Source: HdN1 sp052035295
Lineage (GTDB): Bacteria > Pseudomonadota > Gammaproteobacteria > Pseudomonadales > Ketobacteraceae
NCBI GenBank assembly: GCA_052035295.1
Contig: JBPOHS010000046.1
Location: 1 to 64,000, forward strand
Reading direction: 5' to 3'
Length of the DNA stretch: 64,000 bases
How positions within the stretch are numbered: the stretch's first letter is position 1; each line of letters starts with the position of its first letter. The position numbers and the translations under genes are program-made. The notes beneath the pieces are model-generated. The model did not search any database, was not told where the DNA came from, and saw nothing but the letters and a program-made list of their open reading frames with translations. Of this stretch, positions 26,133-35,048 are shown piece by piece.

Positions 26133-26741
26133 ATGCCGAGCGGGTTTGCCAGGCACAGCCGTTTTTTTCTACAGCCAGGGGTTGGGCGACCGACAACGTT
26201 TTTCCGGCATACGTTGCAGGCGTTACTGTTCGGGGGGCGGCAGTGTTTGTGTCTTTGCCTGCTGTTGTCATCGTTGCACGCTCACGCAGCTGAACCGGCC
26301 TCACAGACGGTTGCCCTGCGCACCGCGCTTGCCTTGAAGGCCCCCATCGAGCAAGGTCTGCTGGAGGTCGAAGCCGTAGATCGTTACATTGTGATTCGTA
26401 TTCCTGAAAAAGCGGCCTTTGCGCCCGAGGCAACCACCCTGCGTCCTGCCTATTTGCCCGTCCTGGCGACCGTGCGTGCAGCCTTGAAAAAAATGGACGC
26501 AGTGTTCACTGTTGCAGGTTATACCGATGACGTGGCCATTAACACCGCGCGCTATCGATCCAATTGGGAATTTGCCGCCAGTCGTGCCAGCGCCGTTCTG
26601 GTTGAATTGTTGAAGACTGCAGAGATTTCACCGGATCGTATGACCTTGGTGAGTTACGGTGATACACGCGCACTGGTAGCCAATACCAGCGTCGAAAATC
26701 GCGAACGCAACCGTCGAATCGAGATCATCATTCAGCAATAG
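26133..26741 (+). CDS. Exported OmpA/MotB-like C-terminal domain protein
   Basis: This 202-aa protein has a long basic N-region followed by a hydrophobic signal (CLCLCLLLSSLHAHA), suggesting export. Residues from about 95 onward form an OmpA-like peptidoglycan-binding domain: TLRPAYLPVLATVRAAL, VAGYTDDVAIN, ASRASAVLVELL, and NRERNRRIEIII at the end. It probably binds the cell wall in the periplasm. I chose the ATG at 26133 because GGGGGAG lies about 10 bases upstream. The signal N-region is unusually long, so a later start is possible. Confidence 0.78.
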   Translation: MPSGFARHSRFFLQPGVGRPTTFFRHTLQALLFGGRQCLCLCLLLSSLHAHAAEPASQTVALRTALALKAPIEQGLLEVEAVDRYIVIRIPEKAAFAPEATTLRPAYLPVLATVRAALKKMDAVFTVAGYTDDVAINTARYRSNWEFAASRASAVLVELLKTAEISPDRMTLVSYGDTRALVANTSVENRERNRRIEIIIQQ

Positions 26742-26836
26742 TGTGAGAATGCGACTCACGTTGGCCTGGTAGCGTCACGGCAAAGGCTTGCCATGCTGCT
26801 TGTATACATAGTATTTTCAGGCCTCCGCTGGCACTG

Positions 26837-27892
26837 ATGGACAGGAGGTGTGTCATTACGATTCATACCGAGTTTGATCGACATAGCGTAAGCGTCACCT
26901 ACGCAAAAATGTTGGTGGAGATGGTGTGTGCGCGTGGAATTTCGCGTGAGGCACTGCTGTCCGGTACCGGTATTGATGAGATGCAGCTCCATCGCGTCGA
27001 TGATCGTGTGCCTGCACAAAGCATGTTGAAGCTGATGCGGAACGCAATGAAACTCACGCAGGAGCCTGCGCTCGGATTGCTGTTCGGGTTTCAGCTCAAG
27101 CTTTCTGCGCACGGGTTCCTGGGTTATGCGGCGATGAGCAGTGAGACGCTGGGCGATGCTATCGAGCTGGGGGTCAAGTATTTCAAAACCCGTTTCGGAT
27201 TGTTGGACACGCGTTTTTACCAACAGGGCGAACACGCCATTCTCGAAATGACTCCGACCATCGATCTTGGCGATGTCGAAACGTTCATTCTGGAATCCTT
27301 CATGACCGGGTTTGCGGTAATGGGGTTGAATTTGTTGGGGCAAATTCCGGATGGTGTGAGTAGTTGCTGGCGGATACCGAGACCGGCCTATCATGAAGTC
27401 ATGCTACAACATTTGCCCGAACGGCAAGTGATTTATGGCGCCGAAGCCAATCAAATCCGTATTCCGATCGGGTTACTCTCGCAGAAGCTAGGGCTTTCCG
27501 ATCCCACATCGCGCAAGCTCGCTGAGGAACAATGCAAGAGAGAGCTTGCCATGCTGGAAGAAAATGAATCCATCATTGCCCGGGTGAGGCACATTATTCT
27601 GAGCAGCAGCCAGCGATTTCCCAAACTCGACGTGGTTGCCGAACAGTGTTTCATGTCGGGTCGTACGTTCAAGCGGCGATTGCAGCAATTGGGGACCAGC
27701 TTTCAGGAAATTCTCGACGATATCCGCAAAAGTCAGGCCATTGATTATTTGCGGCACACGGCCAAACCCATTGACGAAATCGCGGCGTTATTGGGCTACA
27801 ACGATCCTTCCAATTTCGGTCGCGCTTTTAAAAGGTGGACGGGAAAAACCCCTTCACAATACCGGCATCAGCATGAAATGATGTCGTCCTGA
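26837..27892 (+). CDS. AraC-family regulator with large N-terminal domain
   Basis: This is a 351-aa transcription factor. Residues about 20-215 match the arabinose-binding-like N-terminal domain (PF12625 type) common in Pseudomonadales. The C-terminal about 100 residues hold two helix-turn-helix units, with DVVAEQCFMSGRTFKRRLQ and IDEIAALLGYNDPSNFGRAF. Its ligand is unknown. The start is uncertain: the ATG at 26837 has no Shine-Dalgarno sequence, whereas AGGAGG sits inside the frame at 26843-26848, 6 bases before an ATT codon. An unknown gene follows after 34 bases and may be its target or operon partner. Confidence 0.87.
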   Translation: MDRRCVITIHTEFDRHSVSVTYAKMLVEMVCARGISREALLSGTGIDEMQLHRVDDRVPAQSMLKLMRNAMKLTQEPALGLLFGFQLKLSAHGFLGYAAMSSETLGDAIELGVKYFKTRFGLLDTRFYQQGEHAILEMTPTIDLGDVETFILESFMTGFAVMGLNLLGQIPDGVSSCWRIPRPAYHEVMLQHLPERQVIYGAEANQIRIPIGLLSQKLGLSDPTSRKLAEEQCKRELAMLEENESIIARVRHIILSSSQRFPKLDVVAEQCFMSGRTFKRRLQQLGTSFQEILDDIRKSQAIDYLRHTAKPIDEIAALLGYNDPSNFGRAFKRWTGKTPSQYRHQHEMMSS

Positions 27893-27926
27893 CACACCGC
27901 ACGACAATTAAAAATCAGAGGGAATT

Positions 27927-28958
27927 ATGGCGACTGAAATTGCAGACGCAGCGCTGGTGCGCCTGCGTGATGCCCACGTAGAACATGTCATGCGCAATCT
28001 CACCGGTGATGCGTTGCGAGAGCAGCTCGCATTGGAAACAGAGGCGCTTTATGAGCGTTTGCAGAGTGTGACCCTGGCCGAAATTTTACCGGCAGAACGA
28101 GTTCAGGCCTATCTGATAACGTTGGTCCAGAGTGCGCCTGTCACTCAGGAACTCAAGGAAACGATCATCGCCGTTGGGCAAGCCCTGCGCAGTGCCGACA
28201 ACAACAAGGATGTGAAACTCAGTCATTTCATCACCCGTGGCCACTACGATCGCGCGGTGCAGCAACTGGCCCAACTTGATGAGTTGCGTGGGCAGCTGAT
28301 CCGCTCCGTGATGGCCAGTCCGCTTTACAGTGGTTTGATCTCTGATGTGCTTTATTACGGCATCAAGGATTACCTGTTGAGTGAGAATAACGTCGCCATG
28401 AAGGTGCCGGGCATGGGTTCACTGATGAAATTGGGTAAGGGCGTGCTCGACAAGGCGGCTCCCAATCTTGAGCATGCCGCCGAAAAAGCCATCAAGGGTT
28501 ACATCCAGTCCAACATCAAGCGCACGCTCAGTATTTCTGAGAAATTCCTCGATAACGCGCTGAATGCGTCCAATATCGTGAAAGTGTCCGATCACTTCTG
28601 GACCATGGCCAATGAAGCAACGTTGCGTGATGTGGTCAAACGCCTGCCAGAGGATCAGTGGGAAAAAAGCGCCAGTCTCATTGAAGACATTTGGCGCGAC
28701 GTGCGCATCAGCCCGCATGTCTCCGCCTGGATAGCCACCGGTGTGCAGGCTTTCTACCAGGAAAACGGGCAGAAGGCGCTGGCACCCTGGCTGGCGACAT
28801 TGGGTTACGATCGCCCGTGGGTGACCACGCATTTGCAGCAGTGGTTGCCAGAAGTGTTGGAGCGCGAGGTGGTCAGGAATTACCTGCGTGAACGCGTGAA
28901 GGCACAACTCGGTAGCTTCTATGAGTCTGCGCCTGCATTGGCGGCGCTGCAGGGCTGA
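27927..28958 (+). CDS. Conserved-looking protein of unknown function
   Basis: I do not recognise this 343-aa protein. It is soluble-looking and mainly helical, with no signal peptide. A region with VAMKVPGMGSLMKLGKGVLD is the only weakly hydrophobic stretch and could bind a membrane or lipid. The Shine-Dalgarno GAGGGAATT before the ATG is good, and codon use resembles its neighbours. It starts 34 bases after the AraC-type regulator on the same strand and ends at a strong bidirectional terminator, so the two may form a unit. Confidence 0.75.
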   Translation: MATEIADAALVRLRDAHVEHVMRNLTGDALREQLALETEALYERLQSVTLAEILPAERVQAYLITLVQSAPVTQELKETIIAVGQALRSADNNKDVKLSHFITRGHYDRAVQQLAQLDELRGQLIRSVMASPLYSGLISDVLYYGIKDYLLSENNVAMKVPGMGSLMKLGKGVLDKAAPNLEHAAEKAIKGYIQSNIKRTLSISEKFLDNALNASNIVKVSDHFWTMANEATLRDVVKRLPEDQWEKSASLIEDIWRDVRISPHVSAWIATGVQAFYQENGQKALAPWLATLGYDRPWVTTHLQQWLPEVLEREVVRNYLRERVKAQLGSFYESAPALAALQG

Positions 28959-28984
28959 ATCCCCGCGTTGCGTGCTGGCAGTCA

Positions 28985-29020
28985 AAAACAAGAAGGGGCC
29001 ACAGGGCCCCTTCTTGTTTT
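28985..29020. terminator. Bidirectional intrinsic terminator
   Basis: A perfect 16-bp stem (28985-29000 and 29005-29020, core AAGAAGGGGCC) has a 4-nt loop, an A-run on the left and a T-run on the right. It lies between the convergent 343-aa unknown gene and minE and can serve both strands. Confidence 0.93.
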
Positions 29021-29036
29021 GCTGTATCGATGCTGA

Positions 29037-29312
29037 TCAGTGGCTGCTGCTGGTCAACGTGGCGCCACCCGGAAGGGTGACGTTCAGTTCCAGAACAGCG
29101 CAGTTTTCTGCCTTGTCGAGGCTGACCGAAATCTGGTCTTCATCGATGGCCACGTATTTGCGAATGACCTCGAGCAAGTCGCGCTGCAGGGCCGGAAGAT
29201 AGTCAGGTTGACCACGATTGGTGCGCTCGTGCGCAACGATGATCTGGAGGCGTTCCTTGGCGACGGATGCCGTGGTCGGGCGCCGTGAGCGGAAGTAGTC
29301 CATGAAACTCAT
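29037..29312 (-). CDS. minE: Cell division topological specificity factor MinE
   Basis: MinE stimulates the MinD ATPase and drives pole-to-pole oscillation, which confines the division inhibitor to the poles. The 91-aa protein has the short N-terminal membrane and MinD-contact region (MSFMDYFRSRR, then ASVAKERLQIIVAHER) and a C-terminal topological domain with YLPALQRDLLEVIRKYV. Its ATG overlaps the minD stop (ATGA), so the two are translationally coupled. Confidence 0.96.
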   Translation of the reverse strand: MSFMDYFRSRRPTTASVAKERLQIIVAHERTNRGQPDYLPALQRDLLEVIRKYVAIDEDQISVSLDKAENCAVLELNVTLPGGATLTSSSH

Positions 29313-30124
29313 TGGCGGCCTCCAAACATGCGGGAGAAGAAGCCTTTCTTCGCCGCTGACAGGAAACGGTGTTCGACATTTTCACCCAGGAAGCGGCGGA
29401 CAGCGTCTTCGTACGCCTGGCCGGCATCGCTTTCAAAATCGTGAATGATGGGAACGCCCTGGTTCGAGGCTTTCAGCACGGCTTTCGATTCGGGGACCAC
29501 GCCCAGCAACGGAATGGCGAGGATTTCCTCGACGTCTTTCACGCTCAGCATCTCGCCTTTTTCAACGCGCTCGGGGTCGTAGCGGGTCAGCAGCAGATGC
29601 TCCTCGACGGGCTCGCGACCTTGTTCGGCGCGCAGTGTCTTGCTGTGCAGAATGCCAAGAATGCGGTCGGAATCGCGGACAGAGGAAACTTCGGGGTTGG
29701 TGACCACGATGGCCTTGTCAGCAAAGTACATCGCCATCAGTGCGCCTTTCTCGATGCCTGCAGGCGAATCGCAGACGATGTAGTCGAAGTCGGCTTTCAG
29801 GTCATCCAGGATCTTCTGCACGCCTTCCTGTGACAAGGCATCCTTGTCGCGGGTTTGCGAGGCAGGCAGGATGTAGAGGTTTTCTACTTTCTTGTCCTTG
29901 ATCAGCGCTTGCTTGAGGGAGGCTTCACCGTTGATGACGTTGATGAAGTCGAACACGACGCGGCGTTCGCAGTTCATGATCAGGTCAAGATTACGCAGGC
30001 CCACATCGAAATCGATGATGACCGTCTTATAGCCCTTAAGCGCCAAACCGGTGCCGAATGCTGCGCTGGTGGTGGTTTTGCCAACGCCTCCCTTGCCGGA
30101 GGTCACTACGATTATTTCAGTCAA
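29309..30124 (-). CDS. minD: Septum site-determining ATPase MinD
   Basis: MinD is the membrane-associated ATPase that recruits MinC and oscillates with MinE. The 271-aa protein has the deviant Walker A motif SGKGGVGKTTTSAAFG at the N-terminus, YIVCDSPAGIEKGALMAM, and a C-terminal amphipathic helix (KKGFFSRMFGG) that serves as the membrane anchor. It follows minC after 114 bases and overlaps minE by 4 bases. Confidence 0.97.
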   Translation of the reverse strand: MTEIIVVTSGKGGVGKTTTSAAFGTGLALKGYKTVIIDFDVGLRNLDLIMNCERRVVFDFINVINGEASLKQALIKDKKVENLYILPASQTRDKDALSQEGVQKILDDLKADFDYIVCDSPAGIEKGALMAMYFADKAIVVTNPEVSSVRDSDRILGILHSKTLRAEQGREPVEEHLLLTRYDPERVEKGEMLSVKDVEEILAIPLLGVVPESKAVLKASNQGVPIIHDFESDAGQAYEDAVRRFLGENVEHRFLSAAKKGFFSRMFGGRQ

Positions 30125-30238
30125 GGCCGTATCCTCGTTGTTTGCCTATTACCGTTCTGTCCATATCGCGTCTTGTCTATCCATGCAGATCACGCTGCGT
30201 GATGCGCGACCCTTTAAGTCTGTTGCTTGATGTCAGTC

Positions 30239-30979
30239 CTATTTCCCGCTGACGAGGGGCGAAACGACGATTTGATTGCCTTCCAGGTGGGCCTGAACGG
30301 CCTGGCGATAAAGCTGATCCTTGAGATCCTCGCTGACCTTATAGATACCGGCAATCGACATCAGTTCCGCTTCCTGGCTCTGGCAGAAAATACGGGCCTG
30401 GGTGTTCCCCTTGACGCCCGCCAGTGCACGTCCGCGCAACGGGCCATACACGTGTATGTTGCCATCCGCCAGTATCTCGGCGCCGGGGCTGACCGGCGCA
30501 AGCACAATGAGGTCTGCGTTGGCCGCATAGATTTGCTGACCGGAACGCACCGGCGTCGTGATCACCTTGTTGGCGGCGGGCACCGGCACTTCGACCTGTT
30601 GCACCACGGTTTTGACGGATACGTCCGGTACGTCGAGGTCCGAAGGCTTGGCTGCCGGCGGCAGCTTGGGCAGGCCGGCGACATTGGCAGCGAGCATTTG
30701 CGTGTCGTTACCGCCACGGATGGCAACCGGCACCAATCCGTATTCGCGGCACAACTCTCCCAGTTCGATAAAGTCGACGTCATTGTCGCCACATTTGTCG
30801 AGGCTGAGCAGAACCGGCGTTTGCTGGAAAAAATCGGGAGCAGACTGCACTGTCGTGGCGAGCTGGCGGGTAAACACCTTGTAGTCGTATCGGTACAGCT
30901 CCAGGATGGTCATGGTGACCCGGCTGCCTTTGAGCTTGAAACAAATATCATCCTCAGCGGCAATGTCGGTGCTGTGCAT
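30239..30979 (-). CDS. minC: Septum site-determining protein MinC
   Basis: MinC blocks FtsZ assembly away from midcell. The 246-aa protein has the N-terminal FtsZ-inhibiting domain (about residues 12-110) and the C-terminal beta-helix that dimerises and binds MinD, with VYGPLRGRALAG and ARIFCQSQEAELMSIAG. I start at the ATG at 30979, since the longer frame adds 65 residues with no family support. The 253 bases upstream, before coq7, probably hold the minCDE promoter. I see only AT-rich sequence near the start. Confidence 0.93.
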   Translation of the reverse strand: MHSTDIAAEDDICFKLKGSRVTMTILELYRYDYKVFTRQLATTVQSAPDFFQQTPVLLSLDKCGDNDVDFIELGELCREYGLVPVAIRGGNDTQMLAANVAGLPKLPPAAKPSDLDVPDVSVKTVVQQVEVPVPAANKVITTPVRSGQQIYAANADLIVLAPVSPGAEILADGNIHVYGPLRGRALAGVKGNTQARIFCQSQEAELMSIAGIYKVSEDLKDQLYRQAVQAHLEGNQIVVSPLVSGK

Positions 30980-31232
30980 ATAATGATCAGGTTTCCCTAA
31001 AAATATTAATTGAATCTGGCAATTGGACCGGACTGACACCGATTGTGGCCTAATATTAACCCGCCCGTCGAGGGGGGGCAATGAATGCTCCGGGCTATTT
31101 TGAAGGAGCCTCGCACGGACGGGTTTTGAAGCCCCGATCTGGTTGCCGAACAGTCCGTTTACCGACGATTTCACGGTCGTTTGTCAATAAATCGCCGCGT
31201 AACGTGGCTATTGAGTGGCGGGTGGGCTGCCG

Positions 31233-31889
31233 TCAGAGCTTGTAGGCTGTTTTGGTCATGACCCTGGAGACCGCCGACATCAGCTTTTTGACCGGTGGAG
31301 GCAGGCTGGCGGCGCCGGCCCGCTTTGCCATGGCGGCATGTCTGGCTTCATCTTCACGCATCTGATGCAGGATCTCCTTGCTGCGCGCGTCGTCGGCCGG
31401 TAGTCGGGCCAGGTGGCTGCTCAGATGGGCGCAGACCTGGACTTCGGTTTCCTCGACAAAGCCCAGACTCCATTTGTCTCCGGCAATACCTGCCAGCGCG
31501 CCAATGCCCAGCGACATGCCGTACCAGACGGGATTCAGCAGGCTGGTGTGGCTGTCGAGTTCACGCAAACGTTGTTCGCACCAGGCAAGATGGTCCTCTT
31601 CTTCCTTGGCGGCTTCCTCCATTTGTCTGCGTACTCGCGGCAGGCGGGCGGTGAGGGCCTGGCCCTGATAGAGCGCCTGCGCGCACACTTCACCCGTATG
31701 GTTGACACGCATGAGGCCGGCCACGTGGCGGCGTTCTTCTTCCGGCAGCTCAACTGGCGCGTGATCGGCACCCGGCAGTGGCCGCAGCTCTCCTGCATGG
31801 GTGCCTGCCAGGGTGCGCAGGGCAACGTCCCCGTGTCCGATCAGGCGGTCAAACAAGCTGTAGCGTCGCAGCGGCGTGGAAGCAGGCAT
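31233..31889 (-). CDS. coq7: 2-polyprenyl-3-methyl-6-methoxy-1,4-benzoquinone monooxygenase (Coq7)
   Basis: Coq7 is a di-iron enzyme that adds the last hydroxyl group in ubiquinone synthesis. The 218-aa protein has the two E...ExxH half-sites: LMRVNHTGEVCAQALY with KEEEDHLAWCEQR, and EETEVQVCAHL with MREDEARHAAMA. Family members in Pseudomonas and related groups have this length, and UbiF replaces it in enterics. I start at the ATG at 31889 with GAGG about 8 bases upstream. It is divergent from the small lipoprotein gene. Confidence 0.95.
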   Translation of the reverse strand: MPASTPLRRYSLFDRLIGHGDVALRTLAGTHAGELRPLPGADHAPVELPEEERRHVAGLMRVNHTGEVCAQALYQGQALTARLPRVRRQMEEAAKEEEDHLAWCEQRLRELDSHTSLLNPVWYGMSLGIGALAGIAGDKWSLGFVEETEVQVCAHLSSHLARLPADDARSKEILHQMREDEARHAAMAKRAGAASLPPPVKKLMSAVSRVMTKTAYKL

Positions 31890-32147
31890 GGTCAAGTCCT
31901 CGATACGAAGGCTGCCAGTATAAACAAGGGTTCTCGGCAAGTTAAGGGATTGGCAGAATAACGTAATGTTGCCGTGGCGGGATTTCACTGCAAATTCAAA
32001 CCGCTTTGTCCGTAAGGTCGGCCGTGATAAAACAGTGTCCCGGTTCGGCGCAGAAACGCAATTCGATTCAGGATCGCCTCTTGACGGTGCGATCAGCCGT
32101 TTGCCGACAATGAAAGTGACAGGCCTCATTCTCCAGGAATTGTAATC

Positions 32148-32495
32148 ATGAAAATGCTGAAAGCGGTGGCGATGGCCACCTTACCGTTGGTCGTGTTGAG
32201 CACGGGTTGTACGCAGGAAACCCAGAACAAACTGGGACGTGCCATCCAGAACTGGACCGGCACCAATGGCGTGCTGGATATCTATGCGGGCGAGCGCTTG
32301 GCCATGCGCTTCGTTCAGATTGACAAGTTGACGACGGCATCAGCGACCGGCGGCGGAGAGTCGCGTGCCTACCGGTTTGGATACGGCGTGCTCGACCTCA
32401 ACCAGAATTTCGTGGCTGACGCCAACGAGAAAAAGATCTACTTTGAAGTAAGTGATTTTTCCACCAATTACGTGTTTTACGAAAATCCTTACTGA
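32148..32495 (+). CDS. Small predicted lipoprotein
   Basis: This 115-aa protein has a lipoprotein signal (MKMLKAVAMATLPLVVLSTGC) with lipidation at Cys21. The mature part is short and polar and ends in SDFSTNYVFYENPY. I do not recognise a family. AGGAAT lies about 9 bases before the ATG. It is 21 bases upstream of the Ycf46-like ATPase gene, so the two may be cotranscribed. Confidence 0.75.
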   Translation: MKMLKAVAMATLPLVVLSTGCTQETQNKLGRAIQNWTGTNGVLDIYAGERLAMRFVQIDKLTTASATGGGESRAYRFGYGVLDLNQNFVADANEKKIYFEVSDFSTNYVFYENPY

Positions 32496-32516
32496 TACCG
32501 CTGAGCCGGAACCTGC

Positions 32517-34004
32517 ATGCAAGATCTTCATGACTTTGAAATCATCCTCAATTCCCGCGTTCCGCTGATTGTGATCGAGACTCACGAAGAGCAACGAGCG
32601 CTGCAGCTGATCGTGCGTGCCGGTGTGCAACGCAAATTGCCGGTGTTTGCCTGGTCTTGCACCGAAGGAATCAGTCGGGTGGATTTTGACGCGGAGATTC
32701 CGGAACGTCTGACGCAGGAGCCGGAGGCGGCCTTGCGTCACGTCAAGGCCGGGCAGCGTGCCAGTATCTGGGTGTTATGCGACTTTCACCCGTTTCTCGA
32801 CGCGCAACCGAAGCTGGTGCGTTTGCTCAAGGAAATCGCCCTTCAGCATGAGCGGGTTCCGCATTGTGTGATCTTTTTGAGTCATGCCCTGCAGATGCCC
32901 GCTGAGCTTTCTCGTTACAGTGCGCGCATGAGTCTGCGACTGCCAACCGAGCAGGAATTGCTGCATCTGGTGCGGGAAGAAGCCGCACAGTGGTCGCGCA
33001 ACAATCAGGCACAAAAAGTGCGTACAGACAGTACAACGCTGGAGGCGCTGGTCGCCAATTTGCGCGGGCTCACCTTCGCCGATGCACGGCGGCTGGCGCG
33101 CGGCGCCATCGTCAATGACGGCGCGATTACCAGCGACGACATCCCCGAAGTCAATCGCGCCAAGTTCCTGCTGATGAGCATGGAGGGTGTGCTGACATAC
33201 GAATACGACACAGCCTCGTTTTCGGAGGTCGGCGGCCTCGCATCACTCAAGAACTGGCTGGCGTTCCGGCGCAAGCCGTTTGTCGATGTCGTCACCGATG
33301 TTGCCGGTATCGATGTGCCTAAAGGCATCATGTTGCTGGGCGTGCAAGGCAGCGGAAAAAGTCTGGCGGCCAAGGCAACGGCGGGTACCTTGGGTGTACC
33401 GTTATTGCGCCTGGATTTTGCCGCGCTGTACAACAAATTTATTGGTGAAACCGAGCGCAACCTGCGGGAAGCGCTGAAACTGGCGGACCTGATGTCGCCC
33501 TGTGTATTGTGGATCGATGAAATCGAAAAGGGCCTTGGTGCCGATGGCAGCGATAACGGGGTCAGTAAGCGTGTCCTCGGTACCTTGCTGACCTGGATGT
33601 CCGAACGCAAATCGCGGGTGTTCATGGTGGCGACCTCCAATGACATCAGTGGATTGCCGCCAGAGTTGGTGCGAAAAGGTCGCCTCGATGAAATATTCTT
33701 TGTTGATCTGCCTACTGCCGAGATTCGGCAACAGATTTTTTCCATTCATCTGGGCAAGCGTGCACAGGACGGCTCGGGTTTTGATCTGAAACTGCTGGCT
33801 GATGCCACGGATGGATTTTCCGGCGCCGAGATCGAACAGGTGGTGGTAGCCGCCTTATATTCCTGCGCGGCATCGAAATCCCGGTTGCAGTCCGATGATC
33901 TGCTCCGTGAAATTGCCAATACCACGCCGCTGAGTCTGGTAATGGCGGAATCCATTGGCAATCTGCGGGCTTGGGCCAAAGACCGCACCGTGCCTGCCAA
34001 TTAG
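32517..34004 (+). CDS. Ycf46-like AAA+ ATPase
   Basis: This 495-aa protein has an N-terminal regulatory region (about residues 1-240) and a C-terminal AAA+ ATPase domain. Walker A is GVQGSGKS (Lys281) and Walker B is VLWIDEIEKG (Asp334-Glu335). VATSNDISGLPPELVRKGRLDE covers the sensor and arginine-finger region. The layout matches Ycf46, an ATPase known in cyanobacteria and plastids and also found widely in Proteobacteria with no settled role. The gene follows a small lipoprotein gene and precedes an AraC-type regulator by 12 bases, on the same strand. Confidence 0.88.
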   Translation: MQDLHDFEIILNSRVPLIVIETHEEQRALQLIVRAGVQRKLPVFAWSCTEGISRVDFDAEIPERLTQEPEAALRHVKAGQRASIWVLCDFHPFLDAQPKLVRLLKEIALQHERVPHCVIFLSHALQMPAELSRYSARMSLRLPTEQELLHLVREEAAQWSRNNQAQKVRTDSTTLEALVANLRGLTFADARRLARGAIVNDGAITSDDIPEVNRAKFLLMSMEGVLTYEYDTASFSEVGGLASLKNWLAFRRKPFVDVVTDVAGIDVPKGIMLLGVQGSGKSLAAKATAGTLGVPLLRLDFAALYNKFIGETERNLREALKLADLMSPCVLWIDEIEKGLGADGSDNGVSKRVLGTLLTWMSERKSRVFMVATSNDISGLPPELVRKGRLDEIFFVDLPTAEIRQQIFSIHLGKRAQDGSGFDLKLLADATDGFSGAEIEQVVVAALYSCAASKSRLQSDDLLREIANTTPLSLVMAESIGNLRAWAKDRTVPAN

Positions 34005-34016
34005 GCCGGAAACAAG

Positions 34017-35048
34017 ATGCAGCGTCTGGATTTGAGCATTGCTGAAGGTGGGTTGAGTCTGGGTGCGGCGTATGTCAGTTCTGTGCTGCCGATGTTGGCC
34101 CGTCATTACGGGCTCGATGCGGAAGCCTTGCTGGTAACGGCAGGCATTACCGGCGAGCAGCTGCAGTCTTCCGACAGTCTGATTCCTTTTGATCGCGTGG
34201 CCATGTTGATTTTACAGGCCCTGCAGATGACCGGTGATCCTGCCTTTGGTTTGGTGGTGGGCAGCCTGGTGCAGCCGCGTTCCTATCAGGTGTTGGGATA
34301 TGCTGTGCTGAGCTGCGATACCCTGGGCGAAGCGATTGATCGACTCATCCGCTATGAAAAGCTGGTCGGCAAGTTGGGTGAAACGCATATGACGGAACAG
34401 GGCGATCGATGCCGACTGACCTGGACGGCTCCTATTGCCGGGCCATGGTCGCGCTTTCTGAAAGAGGCGGCCATCAGCGGCTGGATTACGCTGGCGCGAC
34501 AACTGGTTGTCGAGACGCCCGGGTTCGAGGTCTTTTTTGAGCATGAATGCGCGGCTGATCGCGAGCGTTATATCCAGGTGTTGAAGGCGCCGGTACATTT
34601 CAACGCAGGGTTTTCCGGGGTTGAAATGGATCGCCAGGCGCTACAGGTGCGCATGAGTGGCGCGGATGCCGGCTTGCGGGCCATGATGGACAAGCAGGCA
34701 AGTGCGTTGCTGCAGGAGTTCGATTCACGGGTCAATCTGGTCAGTGAAGTGCGCAGCGTGCTGGTGCGAATTCTGCCGGATGGTGAGCCGACGATGGAGC
34801 GGGTGGCGAACCAGTTATCGATGTCAGAGCGAGTGCTGCAAACACGGTTACGTGAAATGGGTGTCACCTTCACGGCACTGATTGAAGACGTGCGCAGAAG
34901 TCTGGCGAGGCTCTACCTGCGACAATCCGATGTCACACTCCTGGATATTGCGTTCCTGCTGGGGTTTTCAGAGCAAAGCGCCTTTAGTCGCGCTTTTCGT
35001 CGCTGGGAAGGCGAGAGCCCACAGGCCTGGCGCAAACGCAATCGTTAA
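34017..35048 (+). CDS. AraC-family regulator with large N-terminal domain (second copy)
   Basis: This 343-aa regulator has the same layout as the one at 26837. The first 220 residues form the arabinose-binding-like N-terminal domain, with LILQALQMTGDPAFGLVVG and YQVLGYAVLSCDTLGEA. A C-terminal double helix-turn-helix includes MERVANQLSMSERVLQTRL and LLDIAFLLGFSEQSAFSRAF. GGAAAC precedes the ATG. It starts 12 bases after the ATPase gene, and its TAA stop shares TTAA with the stop of the convergent sensor kinase. Confidence 0.9.
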   Translation: MQRLDLSIAEGGLSLGAAYVSSVLPMLARHYGLDAEALLVTAGITGEQLQSSDSLIPFDRVAMLILQALQMTGDPAFGLVVGSLVQPRSYQVLGYAVLSCDTLGEAIDRLIRYEKLVGKLGETHMTEQGDRCRLTWTAPIAGPWSRFLKEAAISGWITLARQLVVETPGFEVFFEHECAADRERYIQVLKAPVHFNAGFSGVEMDRQALQVRMSGADAGLRAMMDKQASALLQEFDSRVNLVSEVRSVLVRILPDGEPTMERVANQLSMSERVLQTRLREMGVTFTALIEDVRRSLARLYLRQSDVTLLDIAFLLGFSEQSAFSRAFRRWEGESPQAWRKRNR

